Origin: Sphingomonas cavernae
Lineage (GTDB): Bacteria > Pseudomonadota > Alphaproteobacteria > Sphingomonadales > Sphingomonadaceae
Length of the DNA: 64,000 nucleotides
NCBI RefSeq assembly: GCF_003590775.1
Contig: NZ_QYUM01000003.1
Coordinates: 1,180,501 to 1,244,500, forward strand
Reading direction: 5' to 3'
Under the pieces are notes generated by a model. The model worked only from the letters and a program-made list of their open reading frames with translations. It made no database searches and was not told the origin of the DNA. Positions 8,131 through 15,967 of the stretch are shown in pieces. The position numbers and the translations under genes were made by a program. The first letter of the stretch is position 1. Each line of letters begins with the position of its first letter.

Positions 8131-9672
8131 ATGCCCAAGGGAAAACCTAACATTCTCGTGATTTGGGGCGATGATATCGGGATCAGCAACCTCAGTTGCT
8201 ACAGCCGGGGGCTGATGGGTTATCAGACGCCCAATATCGATCGCATCGCCAAGGAAGGCATGATGTTCACCGACAGTTACGGTGAACAGAGCTGCACCGC
8301 TGGCCGGTCATCCTTCATCACCGGGCAAAGCGTTTATCGCACGGGTCTTTCCAAGGTCGGACGTCCGGGCGGCGAGGAAGGCCTCCAGCCCGAATCCGTG
8401 ACGATCGCGGAACTGCTCAAGAATCACGGCTACACTACCGGTCAGTTCGGCAAGAACCACCTCGGCGATCTCAACAAATATCTGCCGACGGTTCATGGCT
8501 TCGACGAATTCTACGGCAATCTCTATCACCTGAATGCCGAGGAAGAGCCGGAGATGGAGGATTATTTCCCCGAGAAGGACTTCCCGGGCATCAAGAAAAA
8601 GATCGGCCCGCGTGGCGTTCTCCATTGCTTCGCGACCGACAAGGACGATCCCACCGAGCAACCGCGCTGGGGCAAGGTCGGCAAGCAGAAGATCGAGGAT
8701 ACCGGCCCGCTCACCAAGAAGCGGATGGAAACCTGCGACGACGATTTCGTCGAGAAGGCCAGTGCCTTCATCAAGAAGGCGAAGGAGGACGATAAGCCAT
8801 TCTTCGTGTGGCTGAACACGACGCACATGCACATGTTCACCCACACCAAGCCGGAGAGCAAGGGCCAGGCCGGGCGCTGGCAGTCCAACTATCACGACAC
8901 GATGATCGACCATGACAGGAATGTCGGCCAGATGCTCGACCTGCTCGACGAGCTTGGCATCGCTGAAGACACGTTCGTCATGTATTCGACTGACAACGGG
9001 CCGCACCGCAATTCGTGGCCGGATGCCGGCACCACCCCGTTCCGCAGCGAAAAGAACACCAATTGGGAAGGCGCCTTCCGCATCCCGAAACTGGTACGAT
9101 GGCCGGGCAAGATCGAGGCCGGATCGGTCGCCAATGGCATCGTCCAGCATCATGACTGGCTGCCGACCTTCCTCGCCATGGCGGGCGACACCGAAGTTGT
9201 CGATAAGCTCAAGAAGGGCGGCTACGAAGCCAACGGCAAGAAGTTCAAGAACCACATCGACGGCTTCAACCTGCTGCCCTATCTGACTGGCGAGGTGAAG
9301 GAGAGCCCGCGCCAACTGTTCTTCTATTTCAGTGACGATGGCGACGTGCTCGGCGTGCGCTACGACAACTGGAAGATCGTCTTCATGGAGCAGCGCTGCA
9401 AGGGCACGATGCAGACCTGGGCCGAACCGTTCACGACGCTGCGCGTGCCCAAGCTCTTCAACCTGCGCACCGATCCTTTTGAGTATGCCGATATCACGTC
9501 GAACAGCTATTATGAGTGGTTCCTCTACCACGATTATATCCTGTTCGGTGCCTTCGGGCTGGCCGACAAGTTCGTCGCGACCTTCAAGGAATTCCCGCGC
9601 GTGCAGAAGCCGGGAAGCTTCACGATCAGCGATGCGCTCGACAAGTTGAACCAGGTCGGCGGCGCGAGTTGA
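8131..9672 (+). CDS. Arylsulfatase (type I, formylglycine-dependent)
   Basis: A 513-residue alkaline-phosphatase-fold sulfatase that should hydrolyse sulfate esters. The N-terminus carries the metal Asp pair (IWGDDIG, D14-D15). The modification site is SCTAGRSSFITG with Cys55 as the FGE target and Arg59; the usual proline (CxPxR) is Ala here. Later motifs include FFVWLNTTHMH and YSTDNGPH for metal and sulfate binding. No signal peptide is present, so it is cytoplasmic like the FGE at 5132. RBS GGAG lies upstream. It is first in an operon with the phosphatase and HAD genes. Confidence 0.92.
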   Translation: MPKGKPNILVIWGDDIGISNLSCYSRGLMGYQTPNIDRIAKEGMMFTDSYGEQSCTAGRSSFITGQSVYRTGLSKVGRPGGEEGLQPESVTIAELLKNHGYTTGQFGKNHLGDLNKYLPTVHGFDEFYGNLYHLNAEEEPEMEDYFPEKDFPGIKKKIGPRGVLHCFATDKDDPTEQPRWGKVGKQKIEDTGPLTKKRMETCDDDFVEKASAFIKKAKEDDKPFFVWLNTTHMHMFTHTKPESKGQAGRWQSNYHDTMIDHDRNVGQMLDLLDELGIAEDTFVMYSTDNGPHRNSWPDAGTTPFRSEKNTNWEGAFRIPKLVRWPGKIEAGSVANGIVQHHDWLPTFLAMAGDTEVVDKLKKGGYEANGKKFKNHIDGFNLLPYLTGEVKESPRQLFFYFSDDGDVLGVRYDNWKIVFMEQRCKGTMQTWAEPFTTLRVPKLFNLRTDPFEYADITSNSYYEWFLYHDYILFGAFGLADKFVATFKEFPRVQKPGSFTISDALDKLNQVGGAS

Positions 9673-9679
9673 GGGTGGC

Positions 9680-9704
9680 GGGGCGCCGTCTTCGGCGGCG
9701 CCCC
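9680..9704. terminator. GC-rich hairpin after the sulfatase gene
   Basis: A perfect 9-bp stem (GGGGCGCCG at 9680-9688, CGGCGCCCC at 9696-9704) with a 7-nt loop, between the sulfatase and phosphatase genes. No T-run follows, so it may attenuate or protect the upstream mRNA rather than fully terminate. Confidence 0.5.
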
Positions 9705-9726
9705 GCTCCACATCAGGAGAATGACC

Positions 9727-10584
9727 ATGCGGACCGGGAATGGAACGAAAAGGGGTTCCGTGTTCGCGGCGCTCGCGCTGCTTGCAGCGGGATCAGCGTC
9801 GCAATCGGCACCAGCGCAGGACCAGCCGGCGAGCGGTTCGGCCGCCAATCCCACGGCGGTCGACAAGATGAAGCTGCCGCCGGGGTATCTGCCGCGCGAA
9901 GCGCTGCCCGACAGTCTTGCACTGCTTCCGCCGCCGCCGGCCAAGGGATCGGCGGCGATGCAACGTGACGAGGAGGCGCGCAAGGCGGCCGACAAGCTGC
10001 GCGGCACGCCACGCTATGCGCGGGCGGCAAGCGACGCGGTGATCGGTTTTCCCCAGATCCCCGACGACTTCGCCTGTGCAATGGGCATTCCGATCGGCAA
10101 GGAGGCAACGCCAAAGCTCTATGCACTGATGGGCCGGATGCTGATCGACGTCGGCCTTTCCACCTACGGCGCCAAGAACAAATATAACCGCACCCGTCCG
10201 TTCGTCGCCCACAAGGCAGCGACCTGCTATCCCAAGGATGAGGCGCTGCTTCGCAATGACGGCTCCTACCCATCCGGCCACAGCGCGGTGGGCTGGGGGC
10301 TGGCGCTGGTGCTAGCCGAGGTCAATCCCGACCGCGCTGACGCCATCGTCCAGCGCGGCCGCGACTTCGGCCAGAGCCGCGTAGTGTGCGACGCACATTG
10401 GCAGAGCGACGTCGACGCGGGGCGCGTGATCGCCGCCGCCACGGTCGCACGGCTGCACGGCGATGCGGCGTTTCGCGCCGATCTCGACGCAGCGCGCGCC
10501 GAAGTGGCCGCAGCGCGTCAGACCGCCGCCACCGGCGAGAGTCCTGCGTGCGCGGCCGAAGCCGCATCGTTGAAGCTACCGTGA
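9727..10584 (+). CDS. Class A (PAP2-type) acid phosphatase, secreted
   Basis: A 285-residue phosphatase of the PAP2/PhoN class. The ATG at 9727 is preferred to 9721 because AGGAGA ends at 9720, too close to the first ATG. A signal peptide (GSVFAALALLAAGSASQ, ending near APAQ) sends it to the periplasm. The catalytic motifs are complete: K-Y-N-R-T-R-P, PSGHS, and SRVVCDAHWQSD (the SRxxxxxHxxxD motif). It is expected to cleave phosphomonoesters. The stop overlaps the start of the HAD gene. Confidence 0.88.
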   Translation: MRTGNGTKRGSVFAALALLAAGSASQSAPAQDQPASGSAANPTAVDKMKLPPGYLPREALPDSLALLPPPPAKGSAAMQRDEEARKAADKLRGTPRYARAASDAVIGFPQIPDDFACAMGIPIGKEATPKLYALMGRMLIDVGLSTYGAKNKYNRTRPFVAHKAATCYPKDEALLRNDGSYPSGHSAVGWGLALVLAEVNPDRADAIVQRGRDFGQSRVVCDAHWQSDVDAGRVIAAATVARLHGDAAFRADLDAARAEVAAARQTAATGESPACAAEAASLKLP

Positions 10585-11501
10585 GCGCCGCGGCTCTGCC
10601 CTCGTGGAACGACGGCGTTGCCAGGGCTGCGATCCTCGATTTTGTCGCGCGGGTGACGCAGGAGGGGGGCGTCGACTTCGTGCCGCCCGCGCAGCGTATC
10701 GCGACCTTCGACAATGACGGCACGCTGTGGTGCGAGCAACCTCAACAGGTCCAGTTTTACTTCGCACGACAGCGCCTCGAGGCGCTGGTCGAAAAGGACC
10801 CCGGCCTGAAGACGCGGCAACCCTTCCAAGCCTATCTCGAGCACGACATGGCCGCGATCAAGGATCTGGGCAAGAAGGGCCTTTTCGAAGTGGCGGTCGC
10901 AGTGCACGCGGGCATGACCGAGGATGCGTTCGCCAATTATGCGCGGGGCTGGCTCGCCAAGACAAAGCATCCGAAACTTGGTCGGTTGTTCAAGGAACTC
11001 GTCTATCGACCGCAACTGGAACTGCTGGAGTATCTGCGCACCAACGGATTCAAGACCTTCATCGTCTCGGGCGGCGGGATCGACCTGATCCGGGCCTTTG
11101 CAGAGGAAGTCTATGGCATCCCGCCCGAACAGGTGATCGGTTCGAGCGTCCGGCTGCATTTCGAGATGCAGGACGGGCGTGGTGTACTGATGAAGGAGGC
11201 GGAACTCAACAGCTTCGACGATCGCGAGGTAAAGCCGGCCAATATCGGTCTCCATATCGGCCGGCGCCCGATCTTCGCCTTCGGCAATTCGGACGGGGAC
11301 CTCGCCATGCTGCGTTATGTGAGAACCGGGGAAGGGCCTCGGCTCGCACTGCTGCTTCATCACGACGATGCAGCGCGCGAATTCGCCTATGACCGCGAGT
11401 TTCGGTTCAGTCCGCTGGCCGAGGCGCTCGACAAGGCGGACGAATACGGCATCACGCTCGTGAGCATGCAACGCGACTGGAAAAGGGTCTTTGACGACTA
11501 G
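10581..11501 (+). CDS. HAD-family phosphatase
   Basis: A 306-residue haloacid-dehalogenase-type hydrolase. GTG at 10581 overlaps the previous stop (GTGA), so the two are translationally coupled. Motif I is TFDNDGTLW, motif II FIVSGGG, motif III FGNSDGDLAM. No signal peptide is seen, so it is probably cytoplasmic. An IS inserted at the stop codon: the TAG stop is built from the target TA plus the first G of the IS. Substrate unknown. Confidence 0.85.
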   Translation: MSAAALPSWNDGVARAAILDFVARVTQEGGVDFVPPAQRIATFDNDGTLWCEQPQQVQFYFARQRLEALVEKDPGLKTRQPFQAYLEHDMAAIKDLGKKGLFEVAVAVHAGMTEDAFANYARGWLAKTKHPKLGRLFKELVYRPQLELLEYLRTNGFKTFIVSGGGIDLIRAFAEEVYGIPPEQVIGSSVRLHFEMQDGRGVLMKEAELNSFDDREVKPANIGLHIGRRPIFAFGNSDGDLAMLRYVRTGEGPRLALLLHHDDAAREFAYDREFRFSPLAEALDKADEYGITLVSMQRDWKRVFDD

Positions 11502-12347
11502 GCGGCGTGGACGAATTGGTTGACGTGGACGGTGTGGGTTGATTCAAGGCTGCCTTTTGGAGGCAGGTTTGAGCCGGGGCGATCTGAGCGAAGCAGAATG
11601 GCGCGTTCTGAAGGGTCTGCTGCCGATCGAGCCAGAGAACCGAGGGCGCGGCCGCAGGCCTGAGCAGAATCTCTCGATAGTCAACGGCATACTCTGGCGG
11701 CTGCGCTGTGGGACTGCTTGGCGCGATGTCCCGCCAAAATACGGCAATTGGAACACGATCTACCGGCGGTTCCGTCGTTGGAGCGAGGCCGGGGTCTGGG
11801 AGGCCGTGTCGGTGACGCTTGCCGAGATCATGGCCGACACCGGACACTACAGCATCGACAGCACCACCCTTCGCGCCCATGTCTCGGCAGCGGGCGGAAA
11901 AGGGGGACTTGTCGACGCGCTCTTGGCCGCTCGCGGGGCGGGTTCACCAGTAAGCTTCACTGTCTGGCTGATGCCCGAGGACGCCCCGTCGCCTTCCACC
12001 TGACTGGTGGTGAAGCCGCCGACTGCACGGCCTATGACACGCTGATCCGCCTGCCGGACCGCGCTCCGGCGGCTCTGCTGGCCGACAAAGGCTACGACAC
12101 CAACGCCATTCGCGCCGATCTCGCGAGCCGCAGCATACAGGCTGTCATCCCGGCGCGCTCCAATCGCCGAGAAAGGATCGAGCACGATCGGCAGCTCTAC
12201 AGGCAGCGAAACGGCATTGAGCGAATGTTCGGCAAGCTGAAAATCAATCGTGCCGTCGCCACCCGCTACGATCAAACGCCCTCAAGTTTCCTCGGCATGG
12301 TCCATCTCGCTGCCATCCGGCTTTGGATCAAATTCGTCCACGCCGCC
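11501..12347 (+). mobile_element. IS5-family (IS427-like) insertion sequence, copy 1
   Basis: An 847-bp element with perfect 17-bp terminal inverted repeats (GGCGGCGTGGACGAATT at 11501-11517; complement at 12331-12347). It is flanked by a TA duplication (11499-11500, 12348-12349) within an original CTAG target. It encodes a frameshifted DDE transposase. Copy 2 at 49045-49891 has the same length and orientation and appears identical. Confidence 0.95.
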
Positions 12348-12350
12348 TAG
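11569..12350 (+). CDS. IS5-family transposase, made by -1 frameshift
   Basis: Two overlapping frames encode one DDE transposase. The first starts at TTG 11569 (GGAGG upstream; SRGDLSEAEWRVLKGLLP) and would stop at 12003. The second supplies the C-terminus to 12350. The shift is placed at A-AAA-G (11898-11901), where the Lys codon can slip back one base. Catalytic residues: D in IDSTTLRAH, D in ADKGYD, E in NGIERMFGK. The final stop TAG is formed by the target duplication, outside the IS itself. Confidence 0.88.
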
Positions 12351-12479
12351 CCCGTGACCGGTTCGGCCTGGCTGCGCGCATCAGCCGTGGCGCGCCGGGC
12401 CCGGTCCATATTGCGGCAATTGCCGGCGCGATTTGAGCCACGCTGAAAATCTATTGCAGCCGTCCCTGACCGACCATTG

Positions 12480-12490
12480 GGGTTTGTACC
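12480..12490. promoter_or_regulatory. GGG-N5-ACC site, distal to response regulator 1
   Basis: GGGTTTGTACC, with the same core as the sulfatase site at 8060 but A for the first C of the right half. It lies 225 nt before the regulator start. Confidence 0.4.
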
Positions 12491-12601
12491 GGAGCCGGAT
12501 GTCGATGAATCCGGAGGCAGCTACTCTCGGTTTGACGGATCGCGGCCGCTCGCGGCGTTCGCCGCCACGTTCCCCTACCGGATTTCCCCATGACGGCGTA
12601 G

Positions 12602-12612
12602 GGGTTTACCCC
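12602..12612. promoter_or_regulatory. GGG-N5-CCC site, proximal to response regulator 1
   Basis: GGGTTTACCCC, near-palindromic (GGGG-TTTA-CCCC), 103 nt before the start at 12716. It would allow autoregulation. Confidence 0.45.
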
Positions 12613-12715
12613 AATGGCCAATTTTCGATGAACGGAGGACTGTGCACAACCATGTTACCTGATGGTGTTCATTCTGGCTGATGACGTCAGCGCTACCACG
12701 GATGTGAGTGCAGCG

Positions 12716-13363
12716 ATGGGAACTTCGACGAGAAGAATATTAGTGGCGGATGACCATGAAGTGATGCGCCGGGGTGTCAAAACCGTGCTCGAATCTCGCC
12801 CGGAATGGCACGTCGTGGCGGAAGCTGGCGACGGCCAGTCGGCTATCGCGCTTGCCCGCGAAACCCAGCCCGACATCGCGATACTGGATTACATGCTGCC
12901 GATGTCGAACGGGCTTGATCTCACGCGAATCCTCAAGCGCGAGCTGCCCCGCACGGAAGTGCTCCTCTACACGATGCACGATCGCGAGGAGCTTATCGTC
13001 GATGTGCTGCGCGCCGGGGCTCGCGGCTATGTGCTCAAGTCGGATCATGCGCAACATCTTCTCGCCGCGGTTGACGCGCTTGCGATCCACAGGCCCTATT
13101 TCTCGAGCACGATCTCCGAAACCCTGCTCGGTCGTATCCTCGAGGCTGAGGCCGAGCCGGGCAGCACGACGTTGACGCATCGCGAGCGTGAGGTCGTGCA
13201 GTTGATTGCCGAGGGCAAGATCAACAAGGAGATCGGCCATATGCTGCACATCAGCGTCAAGACAGTCGAGACGCATCGCGCGGCATCGATGAGCAAGCTC
13301 CAGTTGCGGACAACGGCCGAACTGGTGCGCTATGCGGTCAGAAACAACATTGTGCAGGCTTGA
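12716..13363 (+). CDS. NarL/FixJ-type response regulator 1
   Basis: A 215-residue regulator with an N-terminal receiver domain (acidic pair in ADDHE, phospho-acceptor D58 in ILDYMLP, K in YVLKSD) and a C-terminal LuxR-type HTH (LTHREREVVQLIAEGKINKEI, then SVKTVETHRA). ATG at 12716 is chosen by alignment with its paralogue at 15312 (MGTSTRRILVADDHE vs MGSPLRRILIADDHE). The two differ throughout but share architecture. The likely partner is the HisKA_3 kinase at 15968. Confidence 0.92.
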   Translation: MGTSTRRILVADDHEVMRRGVKTVLESRPEWHVVAEAGDGQSAIALARETQPDIAILDYMLPMSNGLDLTRILKRELPRTEVLLYTMHDREELIVDVLRAGARGYVLKSDHAQHLLAAVDALAIHRPYFSSTISETLLGRILEAEAEPGSTTLTHREREVVQLIAEGKINKEIGHMLHISVKTVETHRAASMSKLQLRTTAELVRYAVRNNIVQA

Positions 13364-13405
13364 CGCCGTCTCGGCCGACGAGGGGCTCCGCGCCGGCCGG
13401 ACCGA

Positions 13406-14059
13406 TCACCGCGGCGGATTCACCACGATATACTGCACCGTCGTTCCCGCATATTGAGGCTGATACCAGGTGCTTCCGCACTGATAATAGCTGAGGCCGT
13501 TGACGATGACGGTTCCGCAACTCGGCGGGATCGTCCTCGTCACCGATCCGATCACCGCTGCAGTGACCGCAACCCCGGCAGTCACCGCCGCTGCCGTCGC
13601 AAAGGGATGATCATCCCAGTCGTCGCCCCAGCCACGGTCGTAGTCGACGTCGACATTCACATCGCGATTGATGTTGGTGTTGCGGTTGATGTTGGTGTTT
13701 CGGTTGACGTTGGCGTTCCGGTTCGCAGCGCGGTTATGGTTGATATTGGCACTGGCGTCATGTCGAACCTGACGGTTTTGGCCCCCCCCACCTGCGCCCG
13801 GGCGGGTGGCCGGCCGCGCTTGCGCACCGCCGCTGGGACGGGCCCGCTGCCCACCGCCACCACTGGGACGCGAGCGGGCAGTTCCACCGCTGCCGCCCCG
13901 CCGCTGGAATTCCCAGGCCACATCGGCGTCAGGGATCACGACTGACTGGTCGACTAATGGAGGAGCCGCTATTTCCGTGGCTGATGCGGCCATCGGCGTG
14001 ATCGATATGGCGAGGCAGGTTGCGAGCCCCAAAATCGAGCTTGTTGATTTGCTGATCAT
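13406..14059 (-). CDS. Secreted Asn/Gly-rich protein of unknown function
   Basis: A 217-residue exported protein. The start at 14059 opens a signal peptide (SSILGLATCLAISITPMAAS). The mature chain has a Gly/Arg/Pro-rich part (54-95), an Asn-rich tandem repeat (104-137, units like NRNTNI), an Asp-rich turn, a Gly/Ala membrane-like segment (154-172) and a C-terminal domain with two Cys (C181, C194; GLSYYQCGSTWYQP). Such C-terminal motifs occur in small uncharacterised envelope proteins. It sits 10 nt after the DUF2092 gene, in an operon. Function not assigned. Confidence 0.7.
   Translation of the reverse strand: MISKSTSSILGLATCLAISITPMAASATEIAAPPLVDQSVVIPDADVAWEFQRRGGSGGTARSRPSGGGGQRARPSGGAQARPATRPGAGGGGQNRQVRHDASANINHNRAANRNANVNRNTNINRNTNINRDVNVDVDYDRGWGDDWDDHPFATAAAVTAGVAVTAAVIGSVTRTIPPSCGTVIVNGLSYYQCGSTWYQPQYAGTTVQYIVVNPPR
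13649..13750 (-). repeat. Asn-rich coding repeat
   Basis: About 100 bp of tandem 6-residue units (NRNANV, NRNTNI, NRNTNI, NRDVNV) inside the secreted protein gene. On the plus strand it appears as repeated 'gatgttggtgtt' words. Such arrays can change length by slippage. Confidence 0.75.
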
Positions 14060-14069
14060 TGTCCTGTCC

Positions 14070-14849
14070 TTACTTGGCATCGACACTGCCGATTACGATC
14101 TTGCGCGCCTTTTCGGGCGGCTGGAACGCGAAGTCGGAATCCGCGACCGATGCCGCGTTGTTCCATTTCAGCAGCGCGACATATTGCGGCATGGCGGGAT
14201 CCTCGGTCGAGGTGATCACCATCTTGCACGGCAGCGCTTCCGCGCCTTCGCGGATCCAGATCTGCCAGTCCACGCCTGGCTGGCGCATCGCATATTGCTG
14301 GCAGGGATAGCCGCCGATATGCTCCACGCCGACCTTGAATGCCGAGGTCAGCCTGGCCGTCAGCGTCGGATCCTGACCAAGATCGAAAAGATCGGCGAGC
14401 GGAAACTCGATATCGTATTTGTCATGCGCCTGCGTGACCATTTCCCGGATCGTCGCGGGCGCCGGAACGGTGCCCCAATAGCCGAGATTGGGCGCGAAGA
14501 CCGTGAGCGTCTTGCCGTCGTAGAAGAAATCGCGCGACTTGCGGTCGGACTTCGAGCTGACGCGCAGGCGATCGGGCTTGCGTGCCTTGATCTCCACGGT
14601 GCCCGAATATTGAATTTTCTGGCCGGTGCTGAGCACTTCTTCTGTCGTGGCGTCGGCCGTCAGCGCCATGCTGTTGAGCTTGCGCAGCGACGCGCCCATC
14701 CGCTCAAGCGCTGCGATCGCTTCGGGCTCGCGAGCCGGGGCAGATGCGGGCGCCGCATTCTGCGCCGGCGGTGTCTGCGCCATCGGGCTGGACGGCGTCA
14801 ACGCCACCGCTAACCCGGCGCACCATCCCATCATCTCGGACTTCCGCAT
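14070..14849 (-). CDS. DUF2092-family periplasmic protein
   Basis: A 259-residue exported protein. The start at 14849 has GGAG upstream and opens a signal peptide (GWCAGLAVALTPSSPMAQ). The body matches DUF2092 (LolA/LppX-like fold): TEEVLSTGQKIQYSGTVEIKARKPDRLR, FFYDGKTLTVF, and WQIWIREG followed by PCKMVITS. The fold is associated with carrying or sensing lipid-like molecules in the periplasm; the role here is unknown. A GGG-N5-CCC site lies 70 nt upstream. Confidence 0.8.
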   Translation of the reverse strand: MRKSEMMGWCAGLAVALTPSSPMAQTPPAQNAAPASAPAREPEAIAALERMGASLRKLNSMALTADATTEEVLSTGQKIQYSGTVEIKARKPDRLRVSSKSDRKSRDFFYDGKTLTVFAPNLGYWGTVPAPATIREMVTQAHDKYDIEFPLADLFDLGQDPTLTARLTSAFKVGVEHIGGYPCQQYAMRQPGVDWQIWIREGAEALPCKMVITSTEDPAMPQYVALLKWNNAASVADSDFAFQPPEKARKIVIGSVDAK

Positions 14850-14919
14850 GACATTCTCCAGCTTTTGGATCGGGCGTTTCAACGCGTCCAAACTGAACCT
14901 TTGCGCGGGAGATGGTATC

Positions 14920-14930
14920 GGGATTGTCCC
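14920..14930. promoter_or_regulatory. GGG-N5-CCC site, DUF2092 operon
   Basis: GGGATTGTCCC inside the longer CGGG...CCCG context, 70 nt from the DUF2092 start at 14849. Confidence 0.5.
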
Positions 14931-15175
14931 CGAGAACGCGCGGGAGCAATACCCATCCGCGGTAGCGATCCATCGCGCGTCGAGCATGGTCTCAGGGTCT
15001 GCTCAACCTCAACAAATGGCTTTAATGTGCGATTTATACCGCTCATCGTGCCATCCACCGAAACGGATTTGTCGCGCATGAGGCAACCGGAGCATCGCAC
15101 GCGACGAACCGCCCGCGGGTGGGGGAATTCCGGATCTGAACACCCCTTGAGCAAGGTTTTGTCCGCCATAAGCTG

Positions 15176-15186
15176 GGGTATTCACC
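15176..15186. promoter_or_regulatory. GGG-N5-ACC site, response regulator 2
   Basis: GGGTATTCACC, 125 nt before the start at 15312. Weakest of the set; its right half resembles the site at 12480. Confidence 0.35.
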
Positions 15187-15311
15187 TATTGCGGAAATCC
15201 CGACGCCAGCCATGATGAACCTTCGTCCGTTCGACACATGCGTAGCGCGAGGTCGACAGTGGAGAGAAGGCCAGGGTGCCAGTGGCATGCTTGGGACTCA
15301 GAGGAACTATC

Positions 15312-15962
15312 ATGGGAAGTCCCTTGCGCAGAATACTGATCGCTGACGACCACGAGGCCATGCGACAGGGCGTGCGCAGTTTCATCGAGACGCGGCCGGG
15401 TTGGAGCGTCATCGCTGAAGCGTCAGATGGACATCAGGCGCTTCAACTGGCGCTACAGACCCGGCCCGATATCGCCATTATCGATTATTCCCTTCCGCTT
15501 CTGAACGGCCTGGAACTGACCCGCGCACTCAAGCGAGATATCCCGAACATCGAGATTCTGATCTACACGATGCATGATCGGGAAGATATTCTGATCGAAG
15601 TGCTACGCGCCGGCGCGCGCGGCTACGTCTTGAAATCGGATACTGGCCCACATTTGCTTGCCGCGGTCGAAGCGCTGGCAGTGCGGAAACCGTATTTCTC
15701 CGGGGCCGTATCCGAGACGCTGCTGGATCACTTCCTCGAAACGAGCGCGGCGTCCAGCAATGCCACGACGCTCACGCCTCGCGAACGCGAGATCGTCCAG
15801 TTGATTGCGGAGGGCAAGATCAACAAGGAAATTGCGCATATTCTGGAGCTAAGCGTCAAGACGATCGAAACGCACCGCGCGGCCGCCATGCACAAGCTCA
15901 ACCTCAAGACGACAGCCGAGCTGGTGCGCTATGCCGTCAGGAACAACATTGTGCAGCCTTGA
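15312..15962 (+). CDS. NarL/FixJ-type response regulator 2
   Basis: A 216-residue paralogue of the regulator at 12716: receiver domain with acidic pair, phospho-acceptor D58 (IIDYSLP) and K in YVLKSD, then a LuxR HTH (LTPREREIVQLIAEGKINKEI). ATG at 15312 has GAGG upstream. It converges on the sensor kinase gene with a 5-nt gap. Both regulators end almost identically (TTAELVRYAVRNNIVQ), so they may bind the same DNA sites. Confidence 0.92.
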   Translation: MGSPLRRILIADDHEAMRQGVRSFIETRPGWSVIAEASDGHQALQLALQTRPDIAIIDYSLPLLNGLELTRALKRDIPNIEILIYTMHDREDILIEVLRAGARGYVLKSDTGPHLLAAVEALAVRKPYFSGAVSETLLDHFLETSAASSNATTLTPREREIVQLIAEGKINKEIAHILELSVKTIETHRAAAMHKLNLKTTAELVRYAVRNNIVQP

Positions 15963-15967
15963 TCTGC

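Larger units (their letters stand above)
12351..12715. promoter_or_regulatory. Control region upstream of response regulator 1
   Basis: A 365-bp stretch between the IS and the first response regulator with no convincing gene. It holds two GGG-N5-CCC sites (12480-12490 and 12602-12612), as expected if the regulator controls its own gene. The earlier part (12351-12470) may be the original region downstream of the HAD gene, displaced by the IS; nothing else is recognised in it. Confidence 0.5.
14850..15311. promoter_or_regulatory. Divergent control region, DUF2092 operon and response regulator 2
   Basis: A 462-bp gap with no credible gene on either strand. It contains a GGG-N5-CCC site near the DUF2092 start (14920-14930) and a related one nearer the regulator (15176-15186), followed by GGAAATCCC at 15193-15201. 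Confidence 0.5.

Noticed and set aside
10386-10580. Upstream extension of the HAD gene (Arg-rich 65 residues)
   Set aside because: It lies in the phosphatase gene in another frame and is pure Arg/Ser-rich shadow; GTG at 10581 overlaps the phosphatase stop and fits better.
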